From NCBI GenBank assembly GCA_037157565.1, contig JAZHRO010000003.1, forward strand, positions 39,011,001-39,075,000: a DNA stretch of 64,000 bases, read 5' to 3'. The DNA is from Thalassia testudinum. Taxonomy: Eukaryota; Streptophyta; Magnoliopsida; Alismatales; Hydrocharitaceae. The notes under the pieces were generated by a model. The model saw only the letters and a list, made by a program, of their open reading frames with translations, was not told where the DNA came from and searched no databases. The position numbers and the translations under genes are program-made. This document shows, one piece after another, positions 43,874 through 54,541 of the stretch; positions within the stretch are counted from its first letter, which is position 1; each line of letters opens with the position of its first letter.

Positions 43874-44718
43874 TCGATTCCTCCAACCGTCCTCCGAAGC
43901 TTCCTTTTCCTATATCCTATCAGCCAAGGTAGCACATCAATTTCAAATAGTTTGCTAACGAAGAGAAAGATAAATGGTCCATGTTAAAATGCTTATATTT
44001 GAGCATCAAAAGGCATTAAAATGCTTAAGGTGATGTAGGTGGTGGAAGATTCTTGAATCCAAAATAAAAGCAACAATCATACTCTTTAAGTATGTAACAT
44101 TCACATATTTCTCCGTCTTCCCTAATTTATTAATCGTGTCCTTGAATCTATTTAAATCTGAGTCTTATGGTGGATGATCACTAAAAACACCATGAAACAC
44201 AAAGATAATTTTTTTTATTGTTCTTCCAACATTACTTGCAAAACAAAGATTCCCTTCAAAGGATAAATCTAAAAAGTCAAGAAAGTACAAAAACTAAATA
44301 TGGATAAGGGATACCATATTTTGGAATTGAAACCATGTGCAGGAAGTAATCTAAGTGCATGAACATGTTGGATAAAGAAGCAATGGACAAAGCTAAAGTG
44401 GATGAGATATTCCTCACTTATAGGTTGGCTACATGATTGAGCTCAAAGTGGACGTCACTGAGAATAAGGGTAGCATTTCCACTGTAAAAGTCCTTGTTAT
44501 TACTAGAAAAGCTTCTAGTATTAGTACAACAATTTGAGCAAGGAGACTAGAAGATAGCATTAGGGTAGTCCTAAAATTAAGAGCTCCTACATTGTACATT
44601 GAAGGAAACAAGATAAAATTTCAAAACACAAATGAACTTAATATTTACTTATTGGCTCAACTTACAATAGCATACCAAATGAAATAGCACCTTTTGTAGG
44701 GAGCAAATGATAGTGTAC
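43874..44718. other. Unassigned AT-rich DNA left of a host-gene relic
   Basis: No frame or repeat that I recognise. It may be flanking or intronic sequence of the relic at 44719-44950; I could not find the conserved C-terminal part of that family here. Confidence 0.35.
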
Positions 44719-44950
44719 CTTGCAACATTTCTTGATATTTGAGAACATGATATGATCAGATACAAGTTCGACATGCTTTCTAATTAGGCCCATCCACTGA
44801 AATTAGAAAATGTGTATCACATCAAAGTTAATCATAAGAATTAATATCACCACTTATTTAAATTTTTAATGTACAGAAAGCCAATCAAACCTGGGATCCT
44901 TTCCTTCATTCTTCCATGAAGATAACAAGTGAATCTTTAAGTTTTAGCAA
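44719..44950 (-). pseudogene. Relic of a Core-2/I-branching (DUF266) glycosyltransferase-like gene
   Basis: On the minus strand a segment ending RKGSQ (44891 upward) is followed by a 94-base intron (44797-44890, GT to AG with a TTTCTAATTTCAG acceptor). An exon of exactly 26 codons (44796-44719) reads WMGLIRKHVELVSD and ends before a GT donor. Plant DUF266/Glyco_transf_14 proteins have WRKGSQW followed by a RKHA- or RQHA-like block at this place. The Trp codon before RKGSQ has become a stop (TGA), so the gene is dead. Family members are type II membrane proteins predicted to act in the Golgi. The match is short, so the family call is moderate, but the spliced join of RKGSQ to W supports it. 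Confidence 0.5.
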
Positions 44951-45728
44951 TGGTCCTTCAGATTCCTAAAGATAGATGATGTGCCATAATGTATTCAAAA
45001 AAGTTGTCAATTCTCAGTAAGTAAAAGGTGCAGTTTACCTTTTAAAGCCTACATAAAAATACTATCAAGTTACCTATCCATAAAACTCTTTGAAGTTGAC
45101 ATCAAATAGCCATATACATATATATGTAGCTAAAATTGTATAGTGGAAAGCAATTGCACAAAAGAAGGCACTTCTAATTAAATAGAACAATCACCACATC
45201 AATAGATAACTTCACCACACATAAAGACACATAACTCAAGACATCAACCCACTCATAGCCAGAAAATATCTGCTTTTCGATCAAGCGATGGCCCATGTCA
45301 AGCTGAAATTGCAAACCAATAGTTAACAGTTAGAATCTGCATGTAAGCGGTATATAGAGAAGAGCAGAATGAGGAAAAATGTAAAGAATTAATGGGTTAA
45401 GTAATACAATTGGTAGCACAAAACAATGATTGGCATGCTTTTTTGCAACTACGAAATTTATAGACACAAGGATCGAGCATAATCCAGTTAGTGACATAAG
45501 GGTGTGATGCTTTGGATTTAGTATACCATTTTACAATGTGTAACTTAACCACTAATTCAAATTAATAATTAAAAAGCTAATTAGGCTAGCCAACAAGGAA
45601 GTAAGAATTGGCACTCTAGTTTCAGTTCTATCTTAAATGAAAGCATTGTCAATTAAAAAAAGCTGACCTACAGCCCATCATTCTATATGGTTGTGATCTT
45701 TTCTTCTTTGGGTTGGGTTGGGTTTTGT
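44951..45728. other. Region right of the relic, one exon-like block
   Basis: Mostly AT-rich without a gene. At about 45306-45180 (minus) a TTTCAG-like acceptor is followed by an open block LDMGHRLIEKQIFSGYEW of unknown family. It may be an upstream exon of the relic or of another lost gene. Confidence 0.3.
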
Positions 45729-45750
45729 GGTGTGTGTGTGTGTGTGTGTG
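45729..45750. repeat. (GT)n microsatellite
   Basis: About eleven GT units followed by GAGAGAGA. Confidence 0.9.
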
Positions 45751-45988
45751 AGAGAGAAAGGACAACTACAAAAGATATGTGGTCAATAATAACATTAGTA
45801 AAATAAACAAAAGCATAGGTACATTACAAATGCTCCCCCTAAAGTTGAAACTATTAATAGCATTCTTAGCATGGGATCCACAATGCGTAAAAACAACATT
45901 GTTTCTAATTGCATAGAACAATGACAAGCTAGAGTAGAGGATCTCAACTTTATATGAAGCTAAATAGGTCCAAGTGTAGGTTATCTAT
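45751..45988. other. Spacer left of element D
   Basis: AT-rich; nothing recognised. The five bases TCTAT (45984-45988) would be one copy of the element D target duplication; the other is beyond the window. Confidence 0.4.
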
Positions 45989-48782
45989 TGTTGACAAGGC
46001 AAAATCGAGTTTTAAAATAAAGCATTGTAATATAGTGGAAATCGCTTTGAAAATAAATAGATTTTATTAATTGAAGTTTAAGTCCGAGGTCGAACATAGG
46101 GATCAAATTAGGGTTTAGAAATCAAGAGCACAACTTGAGAAATATAATATAATATGTAATAAAAATCAGAGCTATAGTGCAAAAAGATAAATGTAAGGAC
46201 AGAATCTCAATATATGTGAATAAGCACAAAAAATTGGACATCTGATTTGTGATTCGGACACCCTAAATATGCAGATGCTACAGTGCTTGATTTTCTTTCT
46301 TCTCCTTCTCCTCTCTGTCTCTGGCTGCTTTCTTTCTTCTCCTTCTCACTTTCTCTTCTTCTGGTTCCATGCCTTATCCTTTCTCTTCGTTCGCCTTCTT
46401 CTTCAGCCTTTTCCTTCCTTCAGTTCCTTCTTTCTCTCTCCTTGGTGGTTCTTTCTTCTTCTTCCTTCAATCCTTCCTTATCTTTCTTTCTCTTTCTTCA
46501 CTTTACTCCTTCTTCCATAGCTTCATCTCTTCAGCTTCCTCTTCAGCCTTGTCTTCTCCTTCCATAGCTTCCTCTTCAGCCTCCTCCATCTTCTTTCTTG
46601 GCTTCAGCCCTTGGTTTCCTGTTCTTCCCCTTTCCTTGCAGAGCAAAACCTACCCCTACCTGCACACGCTCTCTTCTCCTCTTTTTCTCTTAGGTTCACT
46701 CTCATAGAGCCACCTTCCTGGGTAATTGGGTCAGGTACGCATTCGGGATAAGGCCCACCGGCATGCGGTGGTGGGTGGGGAGTGCAATCAGGTCGGGTCA
46801 GGCCAGGTCTACGGAGGCAAGTTCGTAGACGAGGCCAATAAAGGGTGACTGGGACCTCACCCATTGGTAACTAAGGTGATAAGGCCTATGCACATTTCTC
46901 TCTTATGCAGGAGCGGGCAGTCTCTCTCTTCCGTGGTGGGACTAAATGTCCCACCTTCCATTTGCGTCCCCCTACAGAGGTTGAGCACTCAATTGTAGGT
47001 ATTGCGAAGGTGTTCAACTCCAATCAAGGGTCTGAGTGCGTGTGTGAGGGGCTTCCACACACTAGGGACACAAGCCTGGAGTGGACGAAGCTTGGAGAGA
47101 ACTTGCAAGCAAGCTCCTTGCTGTTCATCAATGGTGGTGACCCTCCAGACCTGCAATCATGCAAACGGCCTCACGGCCATGTCAGAATGCTTAGGAGGCT
47201 TCGACGAGGCACGGCGAGTATACTCTAGGGGTCGACGTGGCGTGGGGCTGCTTGAGTGCATGTGCCTAGGGCAACCTATGGCCGTGTGTGTGGGAGTGTT
47301 TGGGGGGTGGTTTGTGTGCATGGCGCGGTGAGTGAAGTGTGGGGAAATACTCAGTGAGGTGAGGCAGAGGTTGTGGACTTGTTGGTGAGGGTTTTGGTGG
47401 CCTGTGGAGGTGGGATGGCCTCGCTGGAGTTGGTGGTCGGAGATGAAGAAGATGATGGTGCGATGGGTGTGAGTGGTCGATTTGAAGTGGAATAAAGGTG
47501 GAAAGAAATTAAAGGAGAGTGCGAACTTAGCTGGGAGTTCAAGGGATGAAGGGGGTGTTGGGATGGCATTTATGAATATTGCCGACACATGAGATGAAGG
47601 TGCTCAGTGGGATAGATCGGCTAGGGAGAAGGGGATGTGGAGGCGTCGGCTGGTGGGATGCGACGTGGACAAGCAAGAGGAAGAGGAACTTGCCACCGGT
47701 ATTGTGGCTAGGCGGTGAGGGAGAGTGGGGGAAGTCACCAAAGCTTGATGAGCAAACCGAATAGAGGGAAGAGACGAAATTGAGGGGTTTTCCAGTCAAT
47801 TTCAAGCTTAAGAGGTGCAGGGTGATTTTGGTTTGCTTAAATAGGCCCTAGAGATCAGTTTTGTTCATGGAAGTCAAGCTTCCAAGCACGGCAAGTTCAC
47901 AGGAGATGGCAACTAAAAAGAGGCCTGAATCTCTCATGCGTTCGCATGAGAGATTTGGCACCAAACAGAGCCTCAAATTAGGTTCACATTGGAGGAGATT
48001 TCTCAGAGAATCTCCCTTTCAATTTTGAAGGGGATTCTCTAAGAGATCAGGGAGAACTTGTCCTTCAAATCTCGTCGGAGTAGGATTCCCTTCTGCTATA
48101 ATGGCGGAGGGACCTAATTACAAAGAATGAAGAAGAAGCCAGGGGGTTTCTACAAAGGTTTTCGAAGGATACGGGTAGAAATGTAATTGGGCTGGACCTA
48201 TTTGCGAAATACGTCAAGGTGAACTTTTCCTAGGTCCAAATTTTGTCAAAAGCCTAATTTGAACCTAAGGAATCCAATGGTGAAGTTAGATTTTGGGTTT
48301 GGCCATGTTTGAATACATAATTTATGCAAAAACTCAATTTAGGGTAAATATTTGTTTGAGACACCAATTTAGGTCAAAAAAGGTTCTAAGGGCCAAATTG
48401 AAGGTTATAATCCCTAGAGAATATTTTTATATGATTTTTAGAAAGTTTAGGTGAATTTCATCCTAACCAGAACCTTATTAAATCAAGTGGGTCTATTTTA
48501 GGGTTACGAGAAGTCATTTAATTCCCAGAATTCACATGAACCCTTTTATATTTGAACCAACCCACTTTTTATCTTGTTAAGACCATTTGAACTGTGTTTA
48601 GCCCATGAGAAGACCCATTATTGTTCTACAATGGTAAAATTACACTTTTACCCCTTATTTCTTACTTTTAGCTCTGAATGATTTTTCATTGAATTAGGAC
48701 CTCTAGGTGGTTATGTAGGAGCTTTTATTCTCTTCCTTGAGTCAAAATGAGCTAGTTAGGGCTCATGATGGTATTCCCATCA
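45989..48782 (-). repeat. Element D 3' LTR
   Basis: 2794 bases; on the minus strand it starts TGATGGGAATACCATCA and ends TTGCCTTGTCAACA. Related throughout to the element A LTR, including the polypyrimidine complement (46270-46700) and the AATCTCTCATGCG segment (47930). TATA-like TATTTAAG on the minus strand is near 47839. Frames inside it are not genes. Confidence 0.88.
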
Positions 48783-49229
48783 TACCCCCATGCCTAGCTT
48801 TTGCTAGTCCCTTAGAAAAATTTTAATGTTTTAACTTTGGTTCTGGACCATGAGTTCCTTGATGTTCAGAAATTACGATGAGTGCTTTTTTTTCCTTTTG
48901 ATTAGGTTAGAATGCCAATAGTAGCCGTAGAAGAAGTCAAGTATCAACTAAGATCCAGACCAGACCAACTCTAGCCTCAGTCTGCTGCGAAGGTTTTTAA
49001 GGCCCACAGGAACTATCCTAAGGTTTGGTGGACTCTGTAGTTAAAGCACCTATGCTTGTACATATTTTATCCTCGGTTCAATTGGTAGTGCATTTTTTGT
49101 AAGAGAGAGATAGAGGGTTTTCTTTGTTTGGAGTGTTTTCTCTCTCTTTTCTTTTTATTTCTAGTTTTGGATTGGCTTCTCAACATGGTCTGTATCAGAT
49201 TCCTAGTCCCCATCATCAATCCTCAAAGG

Positions 49230-49392
49230 GTCCCTGGCTTTCGATGCTTCGTGATAACATCGCCCATGGCAACCCCCAGAAGCTTGGCTTTTGAGATTTT
49301 GAGATAATCCCACCCATGGTGTTCGGTAGCTAAATCCAAACCCTGGCAATAGACATTTCGTGATAATGTCGCACATGGCATCTGAACCAGCA
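49230..49392 (-). repeat. Three degenerate tandem repeats, as in element A
   Basis: Units with GCCATGGGCGA, ACCATGGGTGG and GCCATGTGCGA starts, ending GCCAGGG or GCCAAGC. They correspond one by one to 22397-22550. Confidence 0.7.
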
Positions 49393-49408
49393 TAGGGTGC
49401 TTACATGC

Positions 49409-49451
49409 CCTTAGTAGGATATGTAAATATCCTAGGAGACAAGTACCGAGG
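49409..49451 (-). other. Conserved hairpin, as in element A
   Basis: Inner stem TAGGATAT with ATATCCTA is fully paired. The outer stem CCTCGGT with ACTAAGG keeps five Watson-Crick pairs, one G-U and one mismatch. Confidence 0.55.
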
Positions 49452-50389
49452 AGATGATATGTTATTGCACATCTTTGAGGGGAATTGCCTACCTCTCTGC
49501 ATTGGGAACTCATCCAAATCAACTTGTGTTGATCAGCCACTCCTAATCTAGGCGACTTTTTCAGAATAACTAAACGCTTTTGTGTGATTTTGATACCAAT
49601 CCTTACTGAACTAGACTATGTGTGGATTGGGGTGCTTAGGTTAACGAGTCCTGCAAACCAGAGGTCAGTTAACGTGGTAGAATACTCCCTAAGCCTTAGA
49701 CCTAATACTTAAGCTTCGCATTTTCCCTAACTTCTTGGGGACTATCCAGATCTTAGTAGATACTTGAATTTTTAAGCCTAGGAGTCTAGTCCAAGAGGCC
49801 TAAGATCAATGTTGCTACTAATCTCTTTTGTGTCTCATTAGCACCTTTTTTCTTTCATTGTCTTTTTCTTGATATGGTCTAGAACTTAGTTATTCCCTTA
49901 ATTTCTTACTAATGACCATCTCTTCTTTTTCTTTTCATTTTGTGCTCCTTTGTTGACATTTTTGACTTTTTCCCTTTTTCTCCTCATGATTTGTATGGCC
50001 TCAAATTTTTCTCTCCCCACAAAAAAATATTTTATTCTTTTTCAAGAATTTTTCAATTTTTTCTTTGGCGTTTTTGTGATATGTGATTTTTTTGTTGAAA
50101 CCTTCTCTTGTGAGATAAGTTTTCATGGTGTTTTGCACTTTCATACTCCCCCATACCTACGATTTGCAATGCCCCCATTGTAAATTAGGTCGGTTCGAGT
50201 TCAACTTAGATCATTCGTTAGAACAGGTTTCAGGTGGGTGAACAGGTTGAGATGACTCTTGCAAACGATTTCAAAACTTGGGTACGAGTACCTGAGGTGG
50301 GATTGGCTGTTTTAATGGATGAACCCTAAAGTGTAATATAAATTCAGCGAAGGAGTGTCAAGAAAGGTTTTGGGTTTTTCAAAAATGAT

Positions 50390-51287
50390 GGGTTGCCTCC
50401 AGTTAAGCATTGAGTTTTACACCATCGGCTGGGCGCAATGAGCTTAGGGAGAATGGAGGGTAAAGGATATCTTAGCCAACTTTGTATCGGTCAAGTCAAT
50501 GAATGGTTTGAGTCTCTAACCATTCATGGCGAAAGGTTCTAAATCATGGCTGAGTGGACTAATCTCGATGGCTCAATTTCCAAAAATTTGTCGGACGAGG
50601 TAGGGCCTGATCCATTTTGATCATAGTTTTCCTAGGAACAGTTTAAGCTTGGCATCAAAGAGTAGGACTTTTTGACCAAGATGAAAGATCCTTCTGGATA
50701 TATGCTTACCGTGAAAGGTCTTAACCCGCTCTTTGTAAATTTGTGAGTTCTCATATGCATCGTGGCGTAATTCATCGATCTTGCTCATTTGAAGCTTTTT
50801 GTGGGTTCCTGCCTTAGAAAGATCTAAGTTGCAGTTCCGTACTGCCCAATAGGCCTTGTGCTCCAATTCGACGGGGAGGTGACATGCCTTCCCATACACC
50901 AATCTGAAGGGAGACATGCCTAATTGGGTTTTGTGGGCGGTTCTATAATCGCATAAAGCTTTCGGAAGTCAGGATGACAAATCCTTCCTATCAGATCGAA
51001 CAGTAACTTGGAGGATTTTCTTGATCTCCCGATTTGATAGCTCAGCTAGACCATTAGTTTAGGGGTGGTAAGGAGTAGAGATTTGGTGCAACACCTCGTA
51101 TTTGGTCATCAGTGACTTGAACTGAGTGTTAGTGAAATGGGTCCCTCCATCAGAGATTATAGCACATGGAATCCCGAACCACGAAAAGATGTTCTGATGA
51201 ATAAATTTGATAACCGCCTTATGATCATTGGTTCGGGTTGGAATGGATTGGATCCATTTGGACACGTAGTCAACAACGAGTAGAATG
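50390..51287 (-). pseudogene. Element D integrase, C-terminal and core part
   Basis: From right to left: VSKWIQSIPTRTNDHKAVIK, IISDGGTHFTNTQFK, STPYHP, then after stops MSPFRLVYGKACHLPVELEH and RIFHLGQKVLLFDAKL. It is better preserved than element A integrase (longer open blocks) but has a stop after STPYHP and others. The N-terminal part continues at 56273 beyond element E. Confidence 0.87.
51283..51287. repeat. Target-site duplication of element E, left copy (GAATG)
   Basis: GAATG adjoins the TG of the left LTR and is repeated at 56268-56272. Confidence 0.93.
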
Positions 51288-53014
51288 TGTTGGTGCTAGA
51301 GCACCACGATCATTTGTTTTGATGATAACAAAACACGTGTTATTTAACATTTGCAATTTGAGTCCTAGATTTCAGGCCAATTGCAAATGTGGACGTGTTT
51401 AGATGGAGTTCGAGCTCGCATCCAGGACGGATTGGAGGAGCTTGACGGAAAACAGAGGAGGTTCGCGTGGAGCGAAATATTGAAGATGGAAGGAAATGAA
51501 GAATAGGATAGATTTCCTTCTTTTGTACTTGTTGTATTTTTCGTTTCTTTTGTTGCTCTTTATTTCCTTAGATATTTTATGTTAAAGAGCCTCAAAGAAC
51601 CCTAACAGTAGTCTTAGGAACACCCGCACAACCCTAGGATACTTAGGTTTTCTGTGGAATACTTAGAAAACCAATATAGGGTTCAAACAGCACTTCCAGA
51701 CGTCTAATTTCCAAATCAGACGTCTGATAAAGTATTGTAAGACGTCTGACTGTTGTTTCAGACGTCTGATAACTGTTAGGATGGACATAGCTAGTTCTGT
51801 CTGATGAAATCAGACGTCCAGACCTTAGTCCAGACGTCTTAGAAGACATCTGATGGACTTGCCAGACGTCCAGATAGTGGACCGTTCGCTAGCTTAGCAG
51901 ACACTGCAGAATATGACCGTTAGAGCCTTATCAGACGTCCTTAGGCCTTTCCAGACGTCTGATAATTGACTGTTTTGCCTCGGCTGACCAAAAATCTCTT
52001 CCAAGAGATTTTCTAGCCGTTGCAACGTTTGGAAATCAATTCCCACAGTAAAAGTAGGTTTCCAGATGTCCAGACATAGTGCCAGACATCCTGTATGTCG
52101 TCTGATGGACTTGCGTAAAAACCCTATTTAGATCTGATCCAAGTGAGGGAGAGACCCGCCCAAAATCAGACGTCTAACCTTGGAATTAGACGTCTTAAAG
52201 TGAACTTCCAGACGTCTGATGCTAGAATTAGACGTCTGATAAGCCCGTCAGAACAATGATTGTTCCTGATTTCGGGCTGATTCACTTGGGCTTTGTACCC
52301 AACGGCTATGGAAGCTTTTCTAAGCCTTCCAAAGCCTTCCTAAGGCCTCTGTAAATAGATGGGAGCCTTTACACACTTAGAGAAACAAAAAGACACACCA
52401 AGAGAAACACAAGACACACTTAAGCAACATACTTCCACTCTCTTGTGTCCTAGATAGCTCTTTCTCTCCAAGCTCAAGCTCCATCATCTTGAGAGCATCA
52501 AGCCTTCGCGCACCCGCTCTCCCGCCATTGTTCACGAGAGCGACATTACGCCGTTGCGTGGCTCACGCACCCACGTCATCGTCGATGCACTCCTTGCAAA
52601 GGGGAGTTTCCTAATTCCTATAGAAGCTTAGGTTTATTACTTTGTTGGCTCTATAGGTTTGTTGTTTATTTTATCTTTGTTATTTGGTTGGTTATTCGCT
52701 TTGCGAATTCCCGTCTCCTTCGTGGGACAAAATCCTTCTCGTGGAGAGAAGGGGTTGAGGAACGCTACCCTCGTACTTGTAGCGTGGTTGTACTGAGGTT
52801 GAATCACCCTCATTTTAAAGTGATTTGGTTAGTGGATTTGATCAACTAGGTTGATCGGAAAATCCTAACTCGAGAGGGTTAGGTGGTGGTTTTCACCCGG
52901 TTTGGGTTTCCACCTAAAATTACTTGTGTACTTGTGCGATTGATTTTTGTGAGATTGCTTTATATTTTATTTCCGCATTTATTACGTCACCCCTCCTTCG
53001 AAGGGAAACCTTCA
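51288..53014 (+). repeat. Element E 5' LTR
   Basis: 1727 bases from TGTTGGTGCTAGAGCACCA to AAACCTTCA. The first bases form a hairpin (GGTGCT with AGCACC). Thirteen GACGTC palindromes occupy 51697-52240. The TATA box seen in the 3' LTR has decayed here (TGTAAATA near 52350). Confidence 0.93.
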
Positions 53015-53016
53015 TT

Positions 53017-53028
53017 TGGTATCAGAGC
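53017..53028 (+). other. Primer-binding site of element E (initiator Met)
   Basis: TGGTATCAGAGC, two bases after the LTR end, complementary to the 3' end of initiator Met tRNA as in most plant copia elements. Confidence 0.92.
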
Positions 53029-53068
53029 AGGTTCTTGCAAGATCGGAGTAACACCCAGCAAGAAGATC

Positions 53069-54215
53069 ATGGAGGGAAGCTGTTCCACAAGCAGGATTTC
53101 CAAGGGGCAGTCCACAACCCATCTGCCGCTCTTCGACGGGAGCAACTACCCCTACGGGAAGTTGTGGATGAAGACCTGGCTTCAAGCCACCGACTTCACG
53201 ATCTGGGTCAGATGCGAGACGCCATTTGAGATCCCAGAAAAACCCATGGGAGGCTACTCGCAGCTGCATATTCGAGAGCTTTCACTCAACGCAAAGGCAA
53301 TGAATGCCCTATATTGCACGTTGAGTTCGAAAGAGTTCGAGAAAATCCGAGTGCACTACCGCCCACGAGATATGGAGGAAGGTAGAAGACACTCATGAAG
53401 AGATGAGCTCAGAGGAAAAAGAAGAAGAAAAAGAAGAAGAAACCGCTTGCTTTGGTTTCATGGCCAGAGGAACCAACAGCGACAGCTAAAATGGAAGCGA
53501 CGACAGCGACAACGAGGTAAATTTCGATTTACAAGAAGCTTTTAATGAACTATTTGAGCTTAGTAAATCATTAAAAATAGAAAACAAAAGCATGAAAAAG
53601 AATCTTAGTTTTCTTAAATCTGAAAATGATAGGTTAGAAATAAAACTTAAGGATTTAGAAGCTAGTCCTAAAAAGGATAACCTATTATTAAGAAATAATA
53701 ACCTCATCAATGAAAATAATAAATTGATTGAAGAAAATGATAGTTTAAAGTTAGAAATTTGTGACTTACAGACTAAGATGCATACTATAGAAAAAGAAAT
53801 CGCATGTCTTATGGAAAACTCTAACAAACTAATCAACAAAGTAGATGATTTATATAGCCCTAAGATTGAGAAAGGATCTCCATCAAGGAGACCCGCTAAC
53901 AAATCCGGATCCAAGCCCACTTGGATACCGAAAAAAGAATTAGAATCTTATTTTGTAGGGTTCAGGGATAATTACAACATAAAGGACTGGACCTACAAGC
54001 TCAAAGCTGGTTAACTCAAGTTGGGAGAACCAAGGAGTAGACCAAGGAGGAGAACAAGAAGACCGACGAGACGGCGGACAAGCAACGGACCCGCTGCACG
54101 TCGACCACCAGATTGGAGACCGGCGCCGATGCCTGGGCCTCCAAGCTACGGATGGGAGCCCCATCCGATGTGGCATCCACCACCACCATTCGGGCCATTT
54201 TATTGGCCATGGTAG
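53069..54215 (+). pseudogene. gag: Element E gag-like protein, with one frameshift and two stops
   Basis: Start ATG at 53069 (MEGSCSTSR). LPLFDGSNYPYGKLWMKTWL and NAKAMNALYCTLSSKEF identify the copia gag N-terminal domain (DUF4219/UBN2). A frameshift near 53341-53366 leads into the frame that stays mostly open to 54215, with TAA at 53487 and 54012. It holds an acidic stretch, then a strongly predicted coiled coil (about 53550-53860, K/E/N/L-rich heptads), then SKPTWIPKKELES and, after the second stop, an arginine-rich block (RRRTRRPTRRR) and a Pro/Trp-rich end (GPFYWPW). The middle of gag, including any zinc knuckle, is missing. A basic tail could replace the knuckle for RNA binding, but that is a guess. 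Confidence 0.75.
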
Positions 54216-54255
54216 GTGACGTAAAACCCTTTACCCTATCTTTTTATCAGTAGCA

Positions 54256-54541
54256 TTTAGATAGGGGGAGTTAAAATTTATGAGCTAATTGTCAATTTTT
54301 AAGGGGGAGATGCAAGTTAGCTAAATTTCCTTTAGTAAGGGGGAGAAAAATAATAGCTATCTTGTTGTTACAAAAAGGGGGAGAACATCACCTTTGTCAA
54401 AAGAAACTCATAGAAGAGCATGTTTTAAGGGGGAGTTATATGAAATGTAAAATCAATCAAACCTTTTTTGATAATGTCAAAAAGGGGGAGGATTTTATGC
54501 ATTATTATTTACGATTTTGTCATAATCAAAAAGGGGGAGAT
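54256..54541 (+). repeat. Array of seven polypurine tracts in element E
   Basis: AAGGGGGAG or a close form occurs at about 54261, 54301, 54337, 54372, 54427, 54479 and 54529, every 36-55 bases. The last one precedes the 3' LTR and is the probable plus-strand primer. Confidence 0.9.

Larger units (their letters stand above)
48783..50389 (-). other. 3' noncoding region of element D
   Basis: Polypurine tract (complement of TACCCCCATGCCTAGC) at 48783-48798 directly before the LTR. Related motifs recur at about 49048 and 50147. The three tandem repeats (49230-49392) and hairpin (49409-49451) match those of element A. No env-like frame. Confidence 0.75.

Noticed and set aside
46269..46707. Leu/Ser/Phe-rich frames resembling membrane proteins, also at 3046-3351 and 24709-25407
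   Set aside because: They are translations of the pyrimidine strand of the LTR purine-rich tract.
54256..54541. Evenly spaced repeats that could suggest a CRISPR-like array
   Set aside because: The repeat is a 9-base purine motif in a plant retrotransposon; it is a set of polypurine tracts.
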